From Mesorhizobium sp. 65-26 (lineage in GTDB: Bacteria; Pseudomonadota; Alphaproteobacteria; Rhizobiales; Rhizobiaceae): 64,000 nucleotides of DNA. Both the position numbers and the translations under genes were made by a program. The notes beneath the pieces were generated by a model. It was not told where the DNA came from. It saw only the letters and a list, made by a program, of their open reading frames with translations, and searched no databases. Positions 45,982 to 54,803 of the stretch are shown piece after piece. How positions within the stretch are numbered: position 1 is the first letter of the stretch; every line of letters starts with the position of its first letter. The stretch is from positions 54,897 through 118,896 of the forward strand of contig MKVL01000032.1 in the NCBI GenBank assembly GCA_001899205.1, read 5' to 3'.

Positions 45982-46716
45982 ATGGATCGACAGCTTGAGG
46001 TTCTGCGCGATTTTCAACCGCAAACGCCGCATGCGCCAGACCTGAACGGGGGCATCGACGTCTGGCGGGTGCAACTGGATACGCTGGAACCGGCGGCGAA
46101 GTCTCTTGAGCGCCTGCTGTCGCCGGACGAGATGAAGCGGGCGGACCGATTCCGCTTCGCACAGGACCGCCGGCGATTTGTCGTTGCCCGCGCGGTGCTG
46201 CGCCAGCTGCTCGGAGCTTATCTTGGGGCCGCGCCCGGCTCGTTGCGCTTCGCCTACGGGCCTCAGGGCAAGCCGCGACTGGCCGACGCGCACTACGCGC
46301 AGGGCCATGTGACGTTCAACCTCTCCCATTCGCGGGAGCTGGCCTTGCTGGCGGTGGCGAAAGGTTGCGAAATCGGCGTCGATCTTGAGGCGGTGAGACC
46401 GCTTGAAGAAGCTTCGTCTATGGCCCGCCGGATCTTCTCGGCCGCCGAGCTAGCGGCGCTTGCCGCAATGCCCGAAGCCGAGCGCGACATAGCTTTCTAC
46501 CGCTTCTGGACCCGCAGGGAAGCATGGGTGAAGGCGCTGGGTACCGGCCTGGCCGAACCGCCCGATCGCCTCGACGTCACGACCGCCGATGCCGGCGGCG
46601 CGGGAGAGCCTGGCTGGCGATTTGTCCGCATCGAGCCTGGAGAGGGCTATGTCGGGGCGCTCGCCGTGCCGGCGGGCATTTCTCTGGACGTCCGGGGCCG
46701 GCTCTGGCTGGAATAA
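45982..46716 (+). CDS. Sfp-type 4'-phosphopantetheinyl transferase
   Basis: The 244-residue enzyme transfers phosphopantetheine from CoA to the Ser of PCP domains. It shows FRFAQDRRRFVVARAVLRQLLG, YGPQGKPRL, FNLSHSRELALLAVAKGCEIGVDLE (Mg-binding GVDLE) and FYRFWTRREAWVKALGTGL, where the usual KEA motif reads REA with the Glu kept. Its length fits the Sfp group. It is divergent from the NRPS and almost certainly activates its two carrier domains. The start is unsure: ATG 45982 has AAGG close by; TTG 45913 and GTG 45952 are alternatives in frame. Confidence 0.88.
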   Translation: MDRQLEVLRDFQPQTPHAPDLNGGIDVWRVQLDTLEPAAKSLERLLSPDEMKRADRFRFAQDRRRFVVARAVLRQLLGAYLGAAPGSLRFAYGPQGKPRLADAHYAQGHVTFNLSHSRELALLAVAKGCEIGVDLEAVRPLEEASSMARRIFSAAELAALAAMPEAERDIAFYRFWTRREAWVKALGTGLAEPPDRLDVTTADAGGAGEPGWRFVRIEPGEGYVGALAVPAGISLDVRGRLWLE

Positions 46717-46741
46717 GGCTGGTGGGTCTCAGGTGTCTCCG

Positions 46742-47536
46742 TCAGGAGGCGAGTTCCCGGGTGACCAGCGCGACGATCGCCGGCAGAGTATCGGCGAGAT
46801 GGAAATGGCCACCGGTAAAGATATGCCGGTCGAAGGTCGAGGTCGTGTGGGCCTGCCAGGCCGCGAGATCGCCGTCGTCGACCGTTGGATCGTCGCTGCC
46901 GCCAATGACGGTTATCGGCGCTCCCGTCGTTGCGCCGGGGAGAGGCCGGTAGCCGTTGAGGCGGCGATAGTCGGCGCGCAGCGTCTCGAGGACGATCTCG
47001 AGCAACTCTGGATGATCGAGGACGGCGTCCGACGTGCCGCCGCCCTGCCTCAGGTCGCGCCGCAGCGAGGCGTCGTCCGTCCCGCGGGTGCGCGCCAGCC
47101 CGGTGCTGATTGGCGCGGGGCTGCTCGAGGCGATGAGGCGGGTGACCGGCGCCCCGCCGGCGAGCCTGTCACGGTGACGCGCCGTTTCGAAGGCGACCAG
47201 AGCGCCCATGCTGTGGCCGAAAAGGACGATCGGTCGATCAGCGAGGACCGTAAGTGCATGCGCGATCTCGCCAGCCATGGCCTCGATCCCGGCGAGTGGC
47301 TCTTCCGCCGGCCGATCTTCGCGTCCGGGGTAGCGGATGGCCCACACTTCCACCGAGGGCGAGAAAGGCTTCGCCCATGGAAAGAAGAAGCTCGCCGCTC
47401 CTCCGGCATGCGGAAAGCACACGAGACGCAGTGACGCGGCGGGTTGCCGCGCAAAGCACCGGAACCATCGACGCGCCATATCGTGCGCCGGACCATTGAC
47501 CCCGTTGACGTCGGGAACGCCCTCGATATCAACCAT
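46742..47536 (-). CDS. Type II thioesterase of the NRPS locus
   Basis: The 264-residue alpha/beta hydrolase removes wrong or stalled acyl groups from carrier proteins. It has LVCFPHAGGAASFFFPWA near the N-terminus, the nucleophile motif GHSMGA with Ser, Asp in GGSDDPTV, and the catalytic His in GGHFHL. AGGAGG lies 7 bp before ATG 47536. The start overlaps the end of the upstream small membrane protein gene by 8 bp, so the two are translationally coupled. It converges with the PPTase gene. Confidence 0.88.
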   Translation of the reverse strand: MVDIEGVPDVNGVNGPAHDMARRWFRCFARQPAASLRLVCFPHAGGAASFFFPWAKPFSPSVEVWAIRYPGREDRPAEEPLAGIEAMAGEIAHALTVLADRPIVLFGHSMGALVAFETARHRDRLAGGAPVTRLIASSSPAPISTGLARTRGTDDASLRRDLRQGGGTSDAVLDHPELLEIVLETLRADYRRLNGYRPLPGATTGAPITVIGGSDDPTVDDGDLAAWQAHTTSTFDRHIFTGGHFHLADTLPAIVALVTRELAS

Positions 47537-47819
47537 TGCGGCCCTCCTCTGTGGAGTAGGCACTGTCAATCCCCGTACGCCCGCCCGGCTGCTTGTCTTC
47601 ATCCCTGGCGATGGCAACGTCACGGCGCAGCTGGTGCAGTTCCGTTCTGAGATGGGCGCGCAGCATCGCCTTCCCGATCGCGCCGCCAATCACACCCGAG
47701 CCCAGCGCTGTCGCGAGTATGAGCGTTGTGTCCATCTCCAGGCCGGAGAGCATGGTCAGGGAGAAACCCACCACGGCGACACTCACGAGGATGACAAGCA
47801 CGTTCTTATATCGTGTCAC
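47529..47819 (-). CDS. Small two-helix membrane protein coupled to the thioesterase
   Basis: The 96-residue product has two hydrophobic helices (NVLVILVSVAVVGFSLTML and TTLILATALGSGVIGGAIG). A polar, helical C-terminal half follows (LRTELHQLRRDVAIARDEDKQ). The start is taken as GTG 47819 because GGAGG lies 8 bp upstream; TTG 47837 is in frame without a good site. Its 3' end overlaps the thioesterase start, linking it to the peptide locus, perhaps as a membrane tether. No family is recognised and it is too small to be an exporter on its own. Confidence 0.68.
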   Translation of the reverse strand: MTRYKNVLVILVSVAVVGFSLTMLSGLEMDTTLILATALGSGVIGGAIGKAMLRAHLRTELHQLRRDVAIARDEDKQPGGRTGIDSAYSTEEGRNG

Positions 47820-47943
47820 GAGGGAACCCTCCGACAAAGTGCCTGACTGCTACCAAGAAACTGGCTGCGCTGCCTAGCCAAGAATGGACTATGCCGATAG
47901 CCGCTGGCATATTTTGCTGATCGGCCCCGGCACCATCACCGCA

Positions 47944-49026
47944 ATGAGCGACCGCGAAAAGCAGCTCGAATCCCTGAATGACCGCCTCGACCGCTTCGAG
48001 GCCGGGATCGACCGGCTTGTCTGTCACGACGTGCTCGAACGCGCCGTGGTGGCGGCGCTTGGCGGTCCGCTTCCGCCAGGCCCGGCAAAGCGGCGCTGGC
48101 CGATCATGAGCAAGCTGGGCGCAGTCCGGATACGCGCATTTCTCCGATCCTATCTCAAGCCGCCGCGCGGGCTTTTCAGCCTGCGGCAATATCCGCCGCG
48201 TCCTCTCTCGGTCACGATTTCCAGGCCGGGCCCGCCACGCCTCGATGCACCGCGCTTCGCGATCGTGACGCCCTCGTTCAACCAGGCGCGCTTCGTGCGA
48301 GCGACGGTCGACAGCGTTCTCTCCCAGAACTATCCCAACCTTGCCTATGTTGTGCAGGATGGCGACTCGACCGATGAAACGAAAGACCTGCTCGGCGCTT
48401 ATGGCGACCAGCTCTCCTGGACGAGCGCGCCCGATGGCGGACAGACGGCCGCGATAAATGCGGGGTTCGGCACGGTCTCGGGCGACATCATGGCCTACCT
48501 CAACAGCGACGACCTGCTCCTGCCCGGGAGTCTCGAGGCAGTGGCTGATGCGTTCGCGCGACATCCGGACGTCGACATCATCTACAGCCACCGCATCATC
48601 ATCGATGATGCGGGACATGAGATCGGTCGATGGGTGCTGCCGCCGCATGACCGGCAGGCAATCGGCTGGGCCGACTATCTGCCGCAGGAGACGATGTTCT
48701 GGCGCCGGCGCGTATGGGATGCCATAGGCCCGTTCGACGAGAGCTTCCGCTATGCGATGGACTGGGACTTCATCCTACGCGCCGAGCGCGCCGGCTTCCA
48801 GTTCAAACGGCTTCCGCTGTTCCTCGGCTGCTTCCGCGTTCACGAGACCCAGAAGACCACCGCCATCAACGAGGTCGGGATGATGGAAACCGCCCGCCTG
48901 CGCCAGGCCCATCTGGGCTTCGTCCCGAACCAGGCCGAGGTCGAGAAGGCCATCGCCGCCTATATCCGCCGGCACAAGATCTTCCACCTGGCACACCACG
49001 TACGTCGCAGCTTCGCCAAGGTTTGA
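47944..49026 (+). CDS. Family 2 glycosyltransferase
   Basis: The 360-residue protein has an N-terminal helical segment (MSDREKQLESLNDRLDRFEAGIDRL, coiled-coil-like). A GT-A domain (about 105-330) follows with IVTPSFNQARFVRATVDSVLSQNYPN, QDGDSTDETKDLL, GGQTAAINAGFGTVSGDIMAYLNSDD (metal-binding DD) and AMDWDFILRAERAGF. Inverting GT2 enzymes of this kind add sugars to polysaccharides or small molecules. It is divergent from the thioesterase unit, so it could glycosylate the peptide or belong to surface polysaccharide synthesis. The upstream extension to ATG 47884 looks unconserved. Confidence 0.83.
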   Translation: MSDREKQLESLNDRLDRFEAGIDRLVCHDVLERAVVAALGGPLPPGPAKRRWPIMSKLGAVRIRAFLRSYLKPPRGLFSLRQYPPRPLSVTISRPGPPRLDAPRFAIVTPSFNQARFVRATVDSVLSQNYPNLAYVVQDGDSTDETKDLLGAYGDQLSWTSAPDGGQTAAINAGFGTVSGDIMAYLNSDDLLLPGSLEAVADAFARHPDVDIIYSHRIIIDDAGHEIGRWVLPPHDRQAIGWADYLPQETMFWRRRVWDAIGPFDESFRYAMDWDFILRAERAGFQFKRLPLFLGCFRVHETQKTTAINEVGMMETARLRQAHLGFVPNQAEVEKAIAAYIRRHKIFHLAHHVRRSFAKV

Positions 49027-49226
49027 TGTCCGCCGGCGCACGGAGATGCCGACCAGGCGTTCGATCACATCCGATAACGTTTGCGTTCCATCGCCATTTT
49101 TCCTGTCCGCGCCCCCTATATTCTTCCCGGGCCGAGTACCGCCGGCGGCCTAGACCGCGACACGACGCGACCAGACGGCCCGTGTTGAGGAACGGCATTG
49201 CCGTTTCTTCGCAAGGAGAAGACATC

Positions 49227-49619
49227 ATGCGCTCTTTCTTGATGAAAACCGTGGCAGCGGCTTCGATCCTGGCGGCCGTACCACTTTCAAGTGCTTATGC
49301 GGTGCATCGTCACAGACCACAGGTCGACCCCATGGTCACGGCGTCGGTGCCGATGGATCCAGAGGCGAAAGCGGCGATGGATCAATTGCAGGGCATTGAA
49401 CAGGGTATCCGTGAAGCCAGGGAGGTCGGCAAGATCACGCAGGACCAGGCCCGCGACCTGATGCAGCAGGCGGCCGCCATCCAGCGCACCGCGTCGACCT
49501 CGGGAGGCCATGCCGCGCTGGGCCAGATCAATGACCTGGATCAACAGCTTCAGGACGCCACCGGGCAAGGCACCTACATGGGCAGCGGCGGGGATGGCGG
49601 ATACTACCCGAACGGCTGA
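49227..49619 (+). CDS. Hypothetical secreted protein (130 aa)
   Basis: AAGGAG lies 8 bp before ATG 49227. The product has a signal peptide (MRSFLMKTVAAASILAAVPLSSAYA). A short His/Pro region follows, then a helical Gln/Asp-rich segment (MDQLQGIEQGIREAREVGKITQDQARDLMQQAAAIQR) and a Gly-rich end. The helical part resembles small periplasmic helper domains, but no family is recognised with confidence. A terminator follows. Confidence 0.7.
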   Translation: MRSFLMKTVAAASILAAVPLSSAYAVHRHRPQVDPMVTASVPMDPEAKAAMDQLQGIEQGIREAREVGKITQDQARDLMQQAAAIQRTASTSGGHAALGQINDLDQQLQDATGQGTYMGSGGDGGYYPNG

Positions 49620-49713
49620 CGGAATTCGCCCCGACCTCAGGCTGGAGTTTTCGTTCTATCTCCGCCCGGGGCGCGGGCATCGCCCCAGCCAAATGGTGGC
49701 GCTGTGAGAATCC

Positions 49714-49744
49714 AGCCCGTCGGCATGAGCCGGCGGGCTTTCCA
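49714..49744 (+). terminator. Intrinsic terminator of the secreted-protein gene
   Basis: An 11-bp stem with one T-G wobble (49714-49724 with 49729-49739), loop ATGA, followed by TTTT. Confidence 0.7.
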
Positions 49745-50275
49745 TGAAAGCAACGCCGACATCCTTCAACGGCGTTTCGTGAAAAGTAGCTGGCTCCGAT
49801 CTCGAGTCGACGGGCCGACTGGGACACGGGTCGCGCGGAAAGTCGTTGGAATTTTGCGACGCCATAAAGGGCGCGCCAAGATTTTCCTGCCATCACTTAC
49901 GCGAGGCGACCTCCAGAGCTGCCCGCAAGAAGGAATTGTCTGGGCAATTAACTGATACCTAGGCAATTGGGGAGGAAGTTCTCCTCTTCGGAGCAATGGC
50001 CCGTAAAGGGAGCGTGAAGGTTTTCCACTATCACAACGCGAGGCTCGCCGAATTGCCATCCGTGGATATCGTCGGGAAATCCGACGATAATGGAGGCCTA
50101 CTACCCGCAACCTGAAGCGGGTAGTCCGTAAGCGATGTCTTGCTAGCACGTTGATTGAGGTTCGATGGTCGATATCCGGGACCGCAGCGGTGATCGGCCC
50201 GGCAACTATTCGCCATTTGCCGTCATTCTTTAAATCGATAGTATTCCGAGCCATCGTCGATGAACTGATTGAAAC
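49745..50275. other. 530-bp interval without a supported gene
   Basis: Base composition becomes more AT-rich here, marking the left edge of a lower-GC patch. A minus-strand frame at 49766-50254 begins with a protein-like stretch (ARNTIDLKNDGKWRIVAGP) but turns Arg-rich afterwards and has no clear ribosome-binding site. It may be a decayed gene. No RNA gene or repeat is recognised. Confidence 0.45.
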
Positions 50276-51304
50276 ATGCTGAAGATAGATAGCGGTCGAT
50301 TACAAGACCCGAAAATTCTTTCACCGGTTGAGATTGCCCAGGAATGCGACACGCGTGGACGATTGGTTGTTCAGTTCAGCAGGCCAGAAGCATATACGCC
50401 CGCGATTTTGGCGTCGCTGAATGAAGCCTGCGGGCTAGTCAAAGATCGCCTTCAAGTTCGATTCTATGGGCATTACGGCGGGCGTTTCGATGCAATGACT
50501 CTCCGTCATCTGCCTGAAATACGTAGCCTCGCAGTCGATTGCCTGACTGCAATCGACAATGAGGAAGAGATCGGGCGGCTCCCAAATCTGAAGTTGCTAA
50601 ACTTCGGGGTCTTTGAGCTGGACCGCCCAGACTTTCTGAGAACGATAGAGCTTCGCCGTTTGGCTCAGCTTTCGCTCGGCGAAAACCGAAAGCGGAACTT
50701 TGATCTTTCACCTTTGGCCGACTGCGAGTTGCTCGACAGCCTTTTTATCCAAGGCCACTCGAAGGGTATCGACGGGTTGGAAGGCGTGCCTCGCTTGCGG
50801 ACGTTGACGTTAAGTGGTTATGCCAAGAAACATGCGCTGAATTTTATGAACGATATATCGACGCTGAAGGAGCTGAAGTTGATCTTGGGAGGTCGTGCCG
50901 ATCTTGACGACCTGTCGAGCAAGTCTCTTGAGATTTTGCAAATTATCCGCGTGCAGGGCCTAACAACCATGGGTGATCTGTCTCGGTTGCCCGCACTATC
51001 GGCGCTTCGGATTGAAGACCAGATCCAACTGAAGCAGGTGGACTTGAACGGAGTGAGCCTCAAGCGGCTTGCGCTGTTCAATTGCAAAAGCCTGGCGGAG
51101 TTGCCGGGGCTGGATACGCAGGATCAACTTCGGGAATTCTTAGCGTCTCGCGTAGCGCTCGACCTTGACGGCCTGCGTGATCGGGAATGGCCTTCAGCTA
51201 CGCGATCCGTTGGGCTTTTCTCCGGCAAGAACAAATGGAACGATGACGCCGCAACTCGGCTGACTGCGCGAAATCTGAACGAGAGCAGCGACCTCTGGCT
51301 TTGA
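50276..51304 (+). CDS. Leucine-rich-repeat-like hypothetical protein
   Basis: The 342-residue cytoplasmic protein has no signal or membrane segment. From about residue 80 to 290 it shows irregular LRR-type strands spaced by 20-25 residues (LKLLNFGVF, LAQLSLGEN, LDSLFIQG, LRTLTLSGY, LKELKLILGG, LEILQIIRV, LSALRIED, LKRLALFNC). This suggests a solenoid for protein binding. GC content and codon use are clearly lower than in the neighbours, so recent transfer is likely. Its partner is unknown. The tRNA-Glu gene closes the patch 1.2 kb downstream. Confidence 0.7.
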   Translation: MLKIDSGRLQDPKILSPVEIAQECDTRGRLVVQFSRPEAYTPAILASLNEACGLVKDRLQVRFYGHYGGRFDAMTLRHLPEIRSLAVDCLTAIDNEEEIGRLPNLKLLNFGVFELDRPDFLRTIELRRLAQLSLGENRKRNFDLSPLADCELLDSLFIQGHSKGIDGLEGVPRLRTLTLSGYAKKHALNFMNDISTLKELKLILGGRADLDDLSSKSLEILQIIRVQGLTTMGDLSRLPALSALRIEDQIQLKQVDLNGVSLKRLALFNCKSLAELPGLDTQDQLREFLASRVALDLDGLRDREWPSATRSVGLFSGKNKWNDDAATRLTARNLNESSDLWL

Positions 51305-51541
51305 TCTGCCGAAGGTTCCATCAGATTTAATATGGCCGCGTCGGGCCAACCACGGTCGCCTTTGGACGTTATGCGCCCCGAAAGAGTTTCCAATCGCGGA
51401 GCAATACGCACGCGTGCACGTGCGGGGCGCTGCGGCATCGATTGCCTGCCGCCTTGCTTCTCCTCATGCGCACTGCCAGAACTGGCCACCGAGGAACCTG
51501 GGAAGGTTTTTCCCGCATCACCTTCTGTCGGCTCGAAGCGA

Positions 51542-51958
51542 TCATTCGCCAATCGGATATTGGGCGTAATGATCATGGATAAATAGAAGGGCGGCTTTCT
51601 GGGACGCCGTCAGCCTCAGGCTTTCTTCGTCGCGATGCGCCAACCGGTATTGCCGGTCCATTTCCAGAAACGTGTTGCGAACCTCTGGCGGCAGCGGCTC
51701 CACGGACGTTATTGTTCCCGAGAAAGAATTGCCACCAAGAACCGACCTCCCACTTCTCCGGTCAAATTTGCAATATTCCTGGGTGGTTATCCTTCGCGAA
51801 ATCACGACCGTCTCGTCGACAGCAAGAACAAGGCATACTGCGACAGCACCGTTTTCACTGACGGCTTGAAAAATATCGCCAACTTCAAGGCGAACAAGCA
51901 ACTCTTTCCGAGATAAATTCTCGAATTTGAAATCGTGCTTGCAATGCTCCACGAACAT
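51542..51958 (-). CDS. Hypothetical protein of the low-GC patch (138 aa)
   Basis: The 138-residue product looks like a folded soluble protein. A beta-rich centre (VGDIFQAVSENGAVAVCLVLAVDETVVISRRITTQEYCKF) is followed by a helical end (VRNTFLEMDRQYRLAHRDEESLRLTASQKAALLFIHDHY). No family is recognised. GGG lies 3-5 bp before the ATG, a weak site. It converges with the LRR-like gene across 237 bp. Orphan pairs like this are common in transferred patches, but no toxin or immunity role can be shown. Confidence 0.55.
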   Translation of the reverse strand: MFVEHCKHDFKFENLSRKELLVRLEVGDIFQAVSENGAVAVCLVLAVDETVVISRRITTQEYCKFDRRSGRSVLGGNSFSGTITSVEPLPPEVRNTFLEMDRQYRLAHRDEESLRLTASQKAALLFIHDHYAQYPIGE

Positions 51959-51963
51959 TAACC

Positions 51964-52170
51964 CTACATTTTCTTCTGCTTAAATGATTGCGAGGAAGCA
52001 TAGACGAAACGACGAAGGGCGCAACGTCCCTTGTGGTGCAAAGCTGCCGTCCCGGTCATGGCGGCAGCCTTGATGGGCCAAAGAAGCGCCCACTGATTTT
52101 TACATTGGCCTTTGATGTAGGACTCTGCAGCAAACTTCAGGCGCTCCTCACGGGTCAAACTCGGCTGCAT
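51964..52170 (-). CDS. Possible small hypothetical protein (68 aa)
   Basis: The frame begins with a natural-looking N-terminus (MQPSLTREERLKFAAESYIKGQ), but the second half is rich in basic and aromatic residues and less convincing. It ends 5 bp before the ATG of the 138-residue gene on the same strand, so the two could form an operon. The ribosome-binding site is poor. The 360 bp upstream (52174-52536) hold only short, unsupported frames. Confidence 0.35.
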   Translation of the reverse strand: MQPSLTREERLKFAAESYIKGQCKNQWALLWPIKAAAMTGTAALHHKGRCALRRFVYASSQSFKQKKM

Positions 52171-52536
52171 CAAGCTTGATTTACCTGCGAGATCGCATCC
52201 ACTGACAAAGTAAAGAGACCAGAAGAAGACCGCAGGCTACTTTCAATATGAACTGGGGTGATACGCGCCCCGGTTTAATAGCTTCTTGCCGAGAAAAGCG
52301 CTGTGTCATGCAACTTGGCCTCCAAAGCATGCGGACAGCGTCCAAATTGCGGGAGCGATCGGAAATTTCACAAGACCTGCACCCTTGAGGCTGAGCAGGG
52401 TCATCAGCCAAGCCGGCCGTTCGCAACTCTCTAGGGCGGGCGAAATCAATCGGGCGGGTCCGCTGATATTCGCAGACGTATATTCGACGCATATTCGATG
52501 CATCGGCTCAAAAATCAGTTAAGTGCTTTGAAGTCT

Positions 52537-52611
52537 TGGTACGCCCAAGGGGAATCGAACCCCTGTTCCCGCCGTGAGAGGGCGGTGTCCTGACCGCTAG
52601 ACGATGGGCGC
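52537..52611 (-). tRNA. tRNA-Glu (anticodon CTC)
   Basis: On the minus strand the acceptor GCGCCCA (52611-52605) pairs with TGGGCGT (52547-52541). The D arm GTCTAGCGGTCAGGAC, the anticodon stem CCGCC/GGCGG with loop CTCTCAC (anticodon CTC), and the T arm AGGGGTTCGATTCCCCT are all present. The CCA end is encoded. The low-GC patch lies on its 3' side, where integrative elements usually insert. Confidence 0.95.
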
Positions 52612-52697
52612 GCTCAAGTAGGGGCGATATAGGCTGGCCTTCGGGAAAAAGCAACTGGGGTTTCGAAACATGCCGCGCGGTTGCGCACGGGAAATGT

Positions 52698-53120
52698 TCA
52701 GGCCTGCCGCCTGGGCTCGATGAGATCCCACAGATTGCCGTAGAGATCGGCGAAAACCGCCACCGTTCCATAGGCTTCGTGGCGCGGCGCCTCGCGGAAT
52801 TCGACGCCTTTTTCCAGCATTGCGGCATGATCGCGGGCGAAGTCGTCCGTCTCCAGGAACAGGAACACACGACCGCCGGTCTGGTTGCCGATACGGCTTT
52901 CCTGCTCGCCGTCCGAAGCTTCGGCGAGCAACAGCCGCGCGCCCTGCCCGTCGGCCGGCTCGACCGTGACCCAGCGCTTGCCGCCGCCGAGATCGACGTC
53001 CTCGGCGAGCACGAAGCCGAGGCATTCGACGTACCAGCGCGCCGCCGCGTCATAATCCCTGACCACGATCGCCACCGTGGCGACCCGGCGATTGCTGACG
53101 GGGCCTGGCGGCAGGCTCAT
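52698..53120 (-). CDS. VOC-superfamily (glyoxalase/dioxygenase-like) protein
   Basis: The 140-residue protein shows the paired beta-alpha-beta-beta-beta modules of the VOC fold: VATVAIVVRDYDAAARWYVECLGFVLAED, then GGRVFLFLETDDFARDHAAMLEKGVEFREAPRHEAYGTVAVFADLYGNLWDLIEP. The late Glu (DLIEP) is a typical metal ligand. Single-domain members include lactoylglutathione lyase-like and resistance proteins; the substrate is unknown. Its ATG overlaps the stop of the upstream membrane protein gene by 4 bp, so they are cotranslated. Confidence 0.83.
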   Translation of the reverse strand: MSLPPGPVSNRRVATVAIVVRDYDAAARWYVECLGFVLAEDVDLGGGKRWVTVEPADGQGARLLLAEASDGEQESRIGNQTGGRVFLFLETDDFARDHAAMLEKGVEFREAPRHEAYGTVAVFADLYGNLWDLIEPRRQA

Positions 53121-53497
53121 TTGTTGCGAATCGCGAACTGGCCGATGATCCGGCGTTCGGCGATGTCGTAGACGAAGATGGCCCGGCCGCCATCGACGAG
53201 CTCCGCGTCGATGGAAACGCGGTTGCCGGACAGCGACTGGCTGACCACCTTGGCGCCGACCGGCAGCACGATGTCGCCGGAAAGCGGCTCGCCCGCCGGC
53301 ACCTGCACGGCGCCCACCGGCTCGGGACCGCTCGGCACCTTGCCCATTCTGTAGACAACGGCCGCGATCACCACCATAAGGGCGAGAAACAGAAGACCGA
53401 GATTGATACCCATGAAGCGGACCAGCTTCCGGCGCACCTTTTCGGCTTCGGGATCGAGCGGCTTTTCCTCGTCTTCTTCGGCAATCGGACGGGGCAT
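53117..53497 (-). CDS. Single-pass inner-membrane hypothetical protein
   Basis: The 126-residue protein has an acidic N-terminus (MPRPIAEEDEEKPLDPEAEKVRRKLV), one membrane helix (INLGLLFLALMVVIAAVVYRMG) and a small beta-rich periplasmic domain (GDIVLPVGAKVVSQSLSGNRVSIDAELVDGGRAIFVYDIAERRIIGQF). No family name can be given with certainty, although such proteins sit next to rluD-rpoH in related genomes. The much longer open frame upstream runs antisense to rluD and is not coding. It is coupled to the VOC gene and divergent from the pseudouridine synthase gene. Confidence 0.75.
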   Translation of the reverse strand: MPRPIAEEDEEKPLDPEAEKVRRKLVRFMGINLGLLFLALMVVIAAVVYRMGKVPSGPEPVGAVQVPAGEPLSGDIVLPVGAKVVSQSLSGNRVSIDAELVDGGRAIFVYDIAERRIIGQFAIRNK

Positions 53498-53569
53498 GGC
53501 TAAACAATCCGCAACGGGTTTCGATGAGCGCTCATAGCGAAGAGCCCCCGAGATTGATAGGGGAGACGA

Positions 53570-54595
53570 TTGACAGGGGATGATTTGACCGAGAGCGGAT
53601 CGGCCTTGCTGGAAGCGGGTGCCGACGATGCCGGCCAGCGGCTCGATCAGTGGCTGGCCGCGAAGCTCGGACCCAGCATCTCGCGCAGCCGCGTGCAGGC
53701 GCTGATCAAGCAAGGCGCGGTGCTGGTCGGCGGCAAGCCCGCGGGCGAGGCCAAGCGCAAGCTCGTGGCCGGCGACGTCGTGTCGGTCGCCCTGCCCGAA
53801 CCGGAGCCAGCCGAGCCCAAGGGCGAGGACATCGCGCTCGACGTGCTCTATGAAGATGACGAACTGATCGTCATCAACAAGCCCGCCGGGCTGGTCGTGC
53901 ACCCCGGCGCCGGCAACTGGACCGGCACGCTGGTCAATGCGTTGATCCATCACTGCGGCGACAGCCTGTCCGGCATCGGTGGCGTCAGGCGTCCCGGCAT
54001 CGTCCACCGGCTGGACAAGGAAACCAGCGGCGTGATGGTGGTGGCCAAGACCGACCGGGCCCACAAGGCGCTGTCGGAAGCCTTCGCCGATCACGGCCGG
54101 ACCGGCGACCTGCAGCGCGCCTATCTGGCGCTGGTGTGGGGCATACCGCACAGGCCGTCCGGCACGGTCGACGCGCCGCTCGGGCGCGCCGCCGACCGCG
54201 TCCGTCGCGCCGTGGTTCCCGAAGGGCGCGATGACGCCCGCCATGCGATCACCCATTTCACGGTGATCGAGCGCTTCGGCGAGGGCCAGCGTGATTTCAC
54301 CACCGCGAGCCTGCTCGAATGCCGGCTGGAGACGGGCCGCACGCATCAGATCAGGGTCCATATGGCGCATATCGGCCATCCCGTGATCGGCGATCCCGAC
54401 TACGGCCAGGCCTTCCGCACCAAGGCGAACCGCCTTCCCCCGGCCCTGAGGTCCGAGGTGAGCACGTTCTCCCGGCAGGCCCTGCATGCATACCTCCTTG
54501 AATTCCGACATCCGGCCACCCATTTAACGATGAGGTTCGAGGCGCCGATGCCGAGGGACATGGAGGAACTCGTCGGCGGCTTTCGCAATCTCTGA
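53570..54595 (+). CDS. rluD: RluA-family 23S rRNA pseudouridine synthase (RluD-like)
   Basis: The 341-residue enzyme has an N-terminal S4 RNA-binding domain (about 20-80, QRLDQWLAAKLGPSISRSRVQALIKQGAVLV) and a pseudouridine synthase domain (about 90-320). The domain carries INKPAGLVVHPG, the catalytic GIVHRLDKETSG (Asp in HRLD), and LETGRTHQIRVHMAHIGHPVIGD. It isomerises uridines in 23S rRNA. The start is TTG 53570 with GGGGAG 5 bp upstream; TTG 53585 is an alternative. rpoH follows on the same strand after 208 bp. Confidence 0.9.
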   Translation: MTGDDLTESGSALLEAGADDAGQRLDQWLAAKLGPSISRSRVQALIKQGAVLVGGKPAGEAKRKLVAGDVVSVALPEPEPAEPKGEDIALDVLYEDDELIVINKPAGLVVHPGAGNWTGTLVNALIHHCGDSLSGIGGVRRPGIVHRLDKETSGVMVVAKTDRAHKALSEAFADHGRTGDLQRAYLALVWGIPHRPSGTVDAPLGRAADRVRRAVVPEGRDDARHAITHFTVIERFGEGQRDFTTASLLECRLETGRTHQIRVHMAHIGHPVIGDPDYGQAFRTKANRLPPALRSEVSTFSRQALHAYLLEFRHPATHLTMRFEAPMPRDMEELVGGFRNL

Positions 54596-54803
54596 CCGCC
54601 GCCAACACGCCTCGATCTGCCATCAAAAAACCTGACTGGCATTGTTCACTTTCACGAGACAATCTGTTTCGCCTTGAACAAAAGCCTGTCTTTTCTGGTT
54701 TTGTTCCTATATAAATCGGTTGTCGCGAGCGAGCCGTCTGGTGCTCGCGTCACATGCCCGCCGCGTTTCGGGGGCATCACTCCAATAGAGAGGGGGCGCT
54801 ACC

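Noticed and set aside
49766..50254. 162-residue minus-strand frame left of the LRR-like gene
   Set aside because: Only the first ~35 residues look protein-like; the rest is Arg-rich and no start signal is seen. It could be a decayed gene but cannot be supported.
53498..54523. Long minus-strand extension upstream of the membrane protein at 53117
   Set aside because: It lies wholly antisense to rluD and shows no domain; the real protein starts at 53497.
54673..54713. RpoH- or housekeeping-type promoter before rpoH
   Set aside because: CTTGAA and CCTATATA are both present but 29 bp apart, too far for a normal promoter; no -35 fits the TATATA box well.
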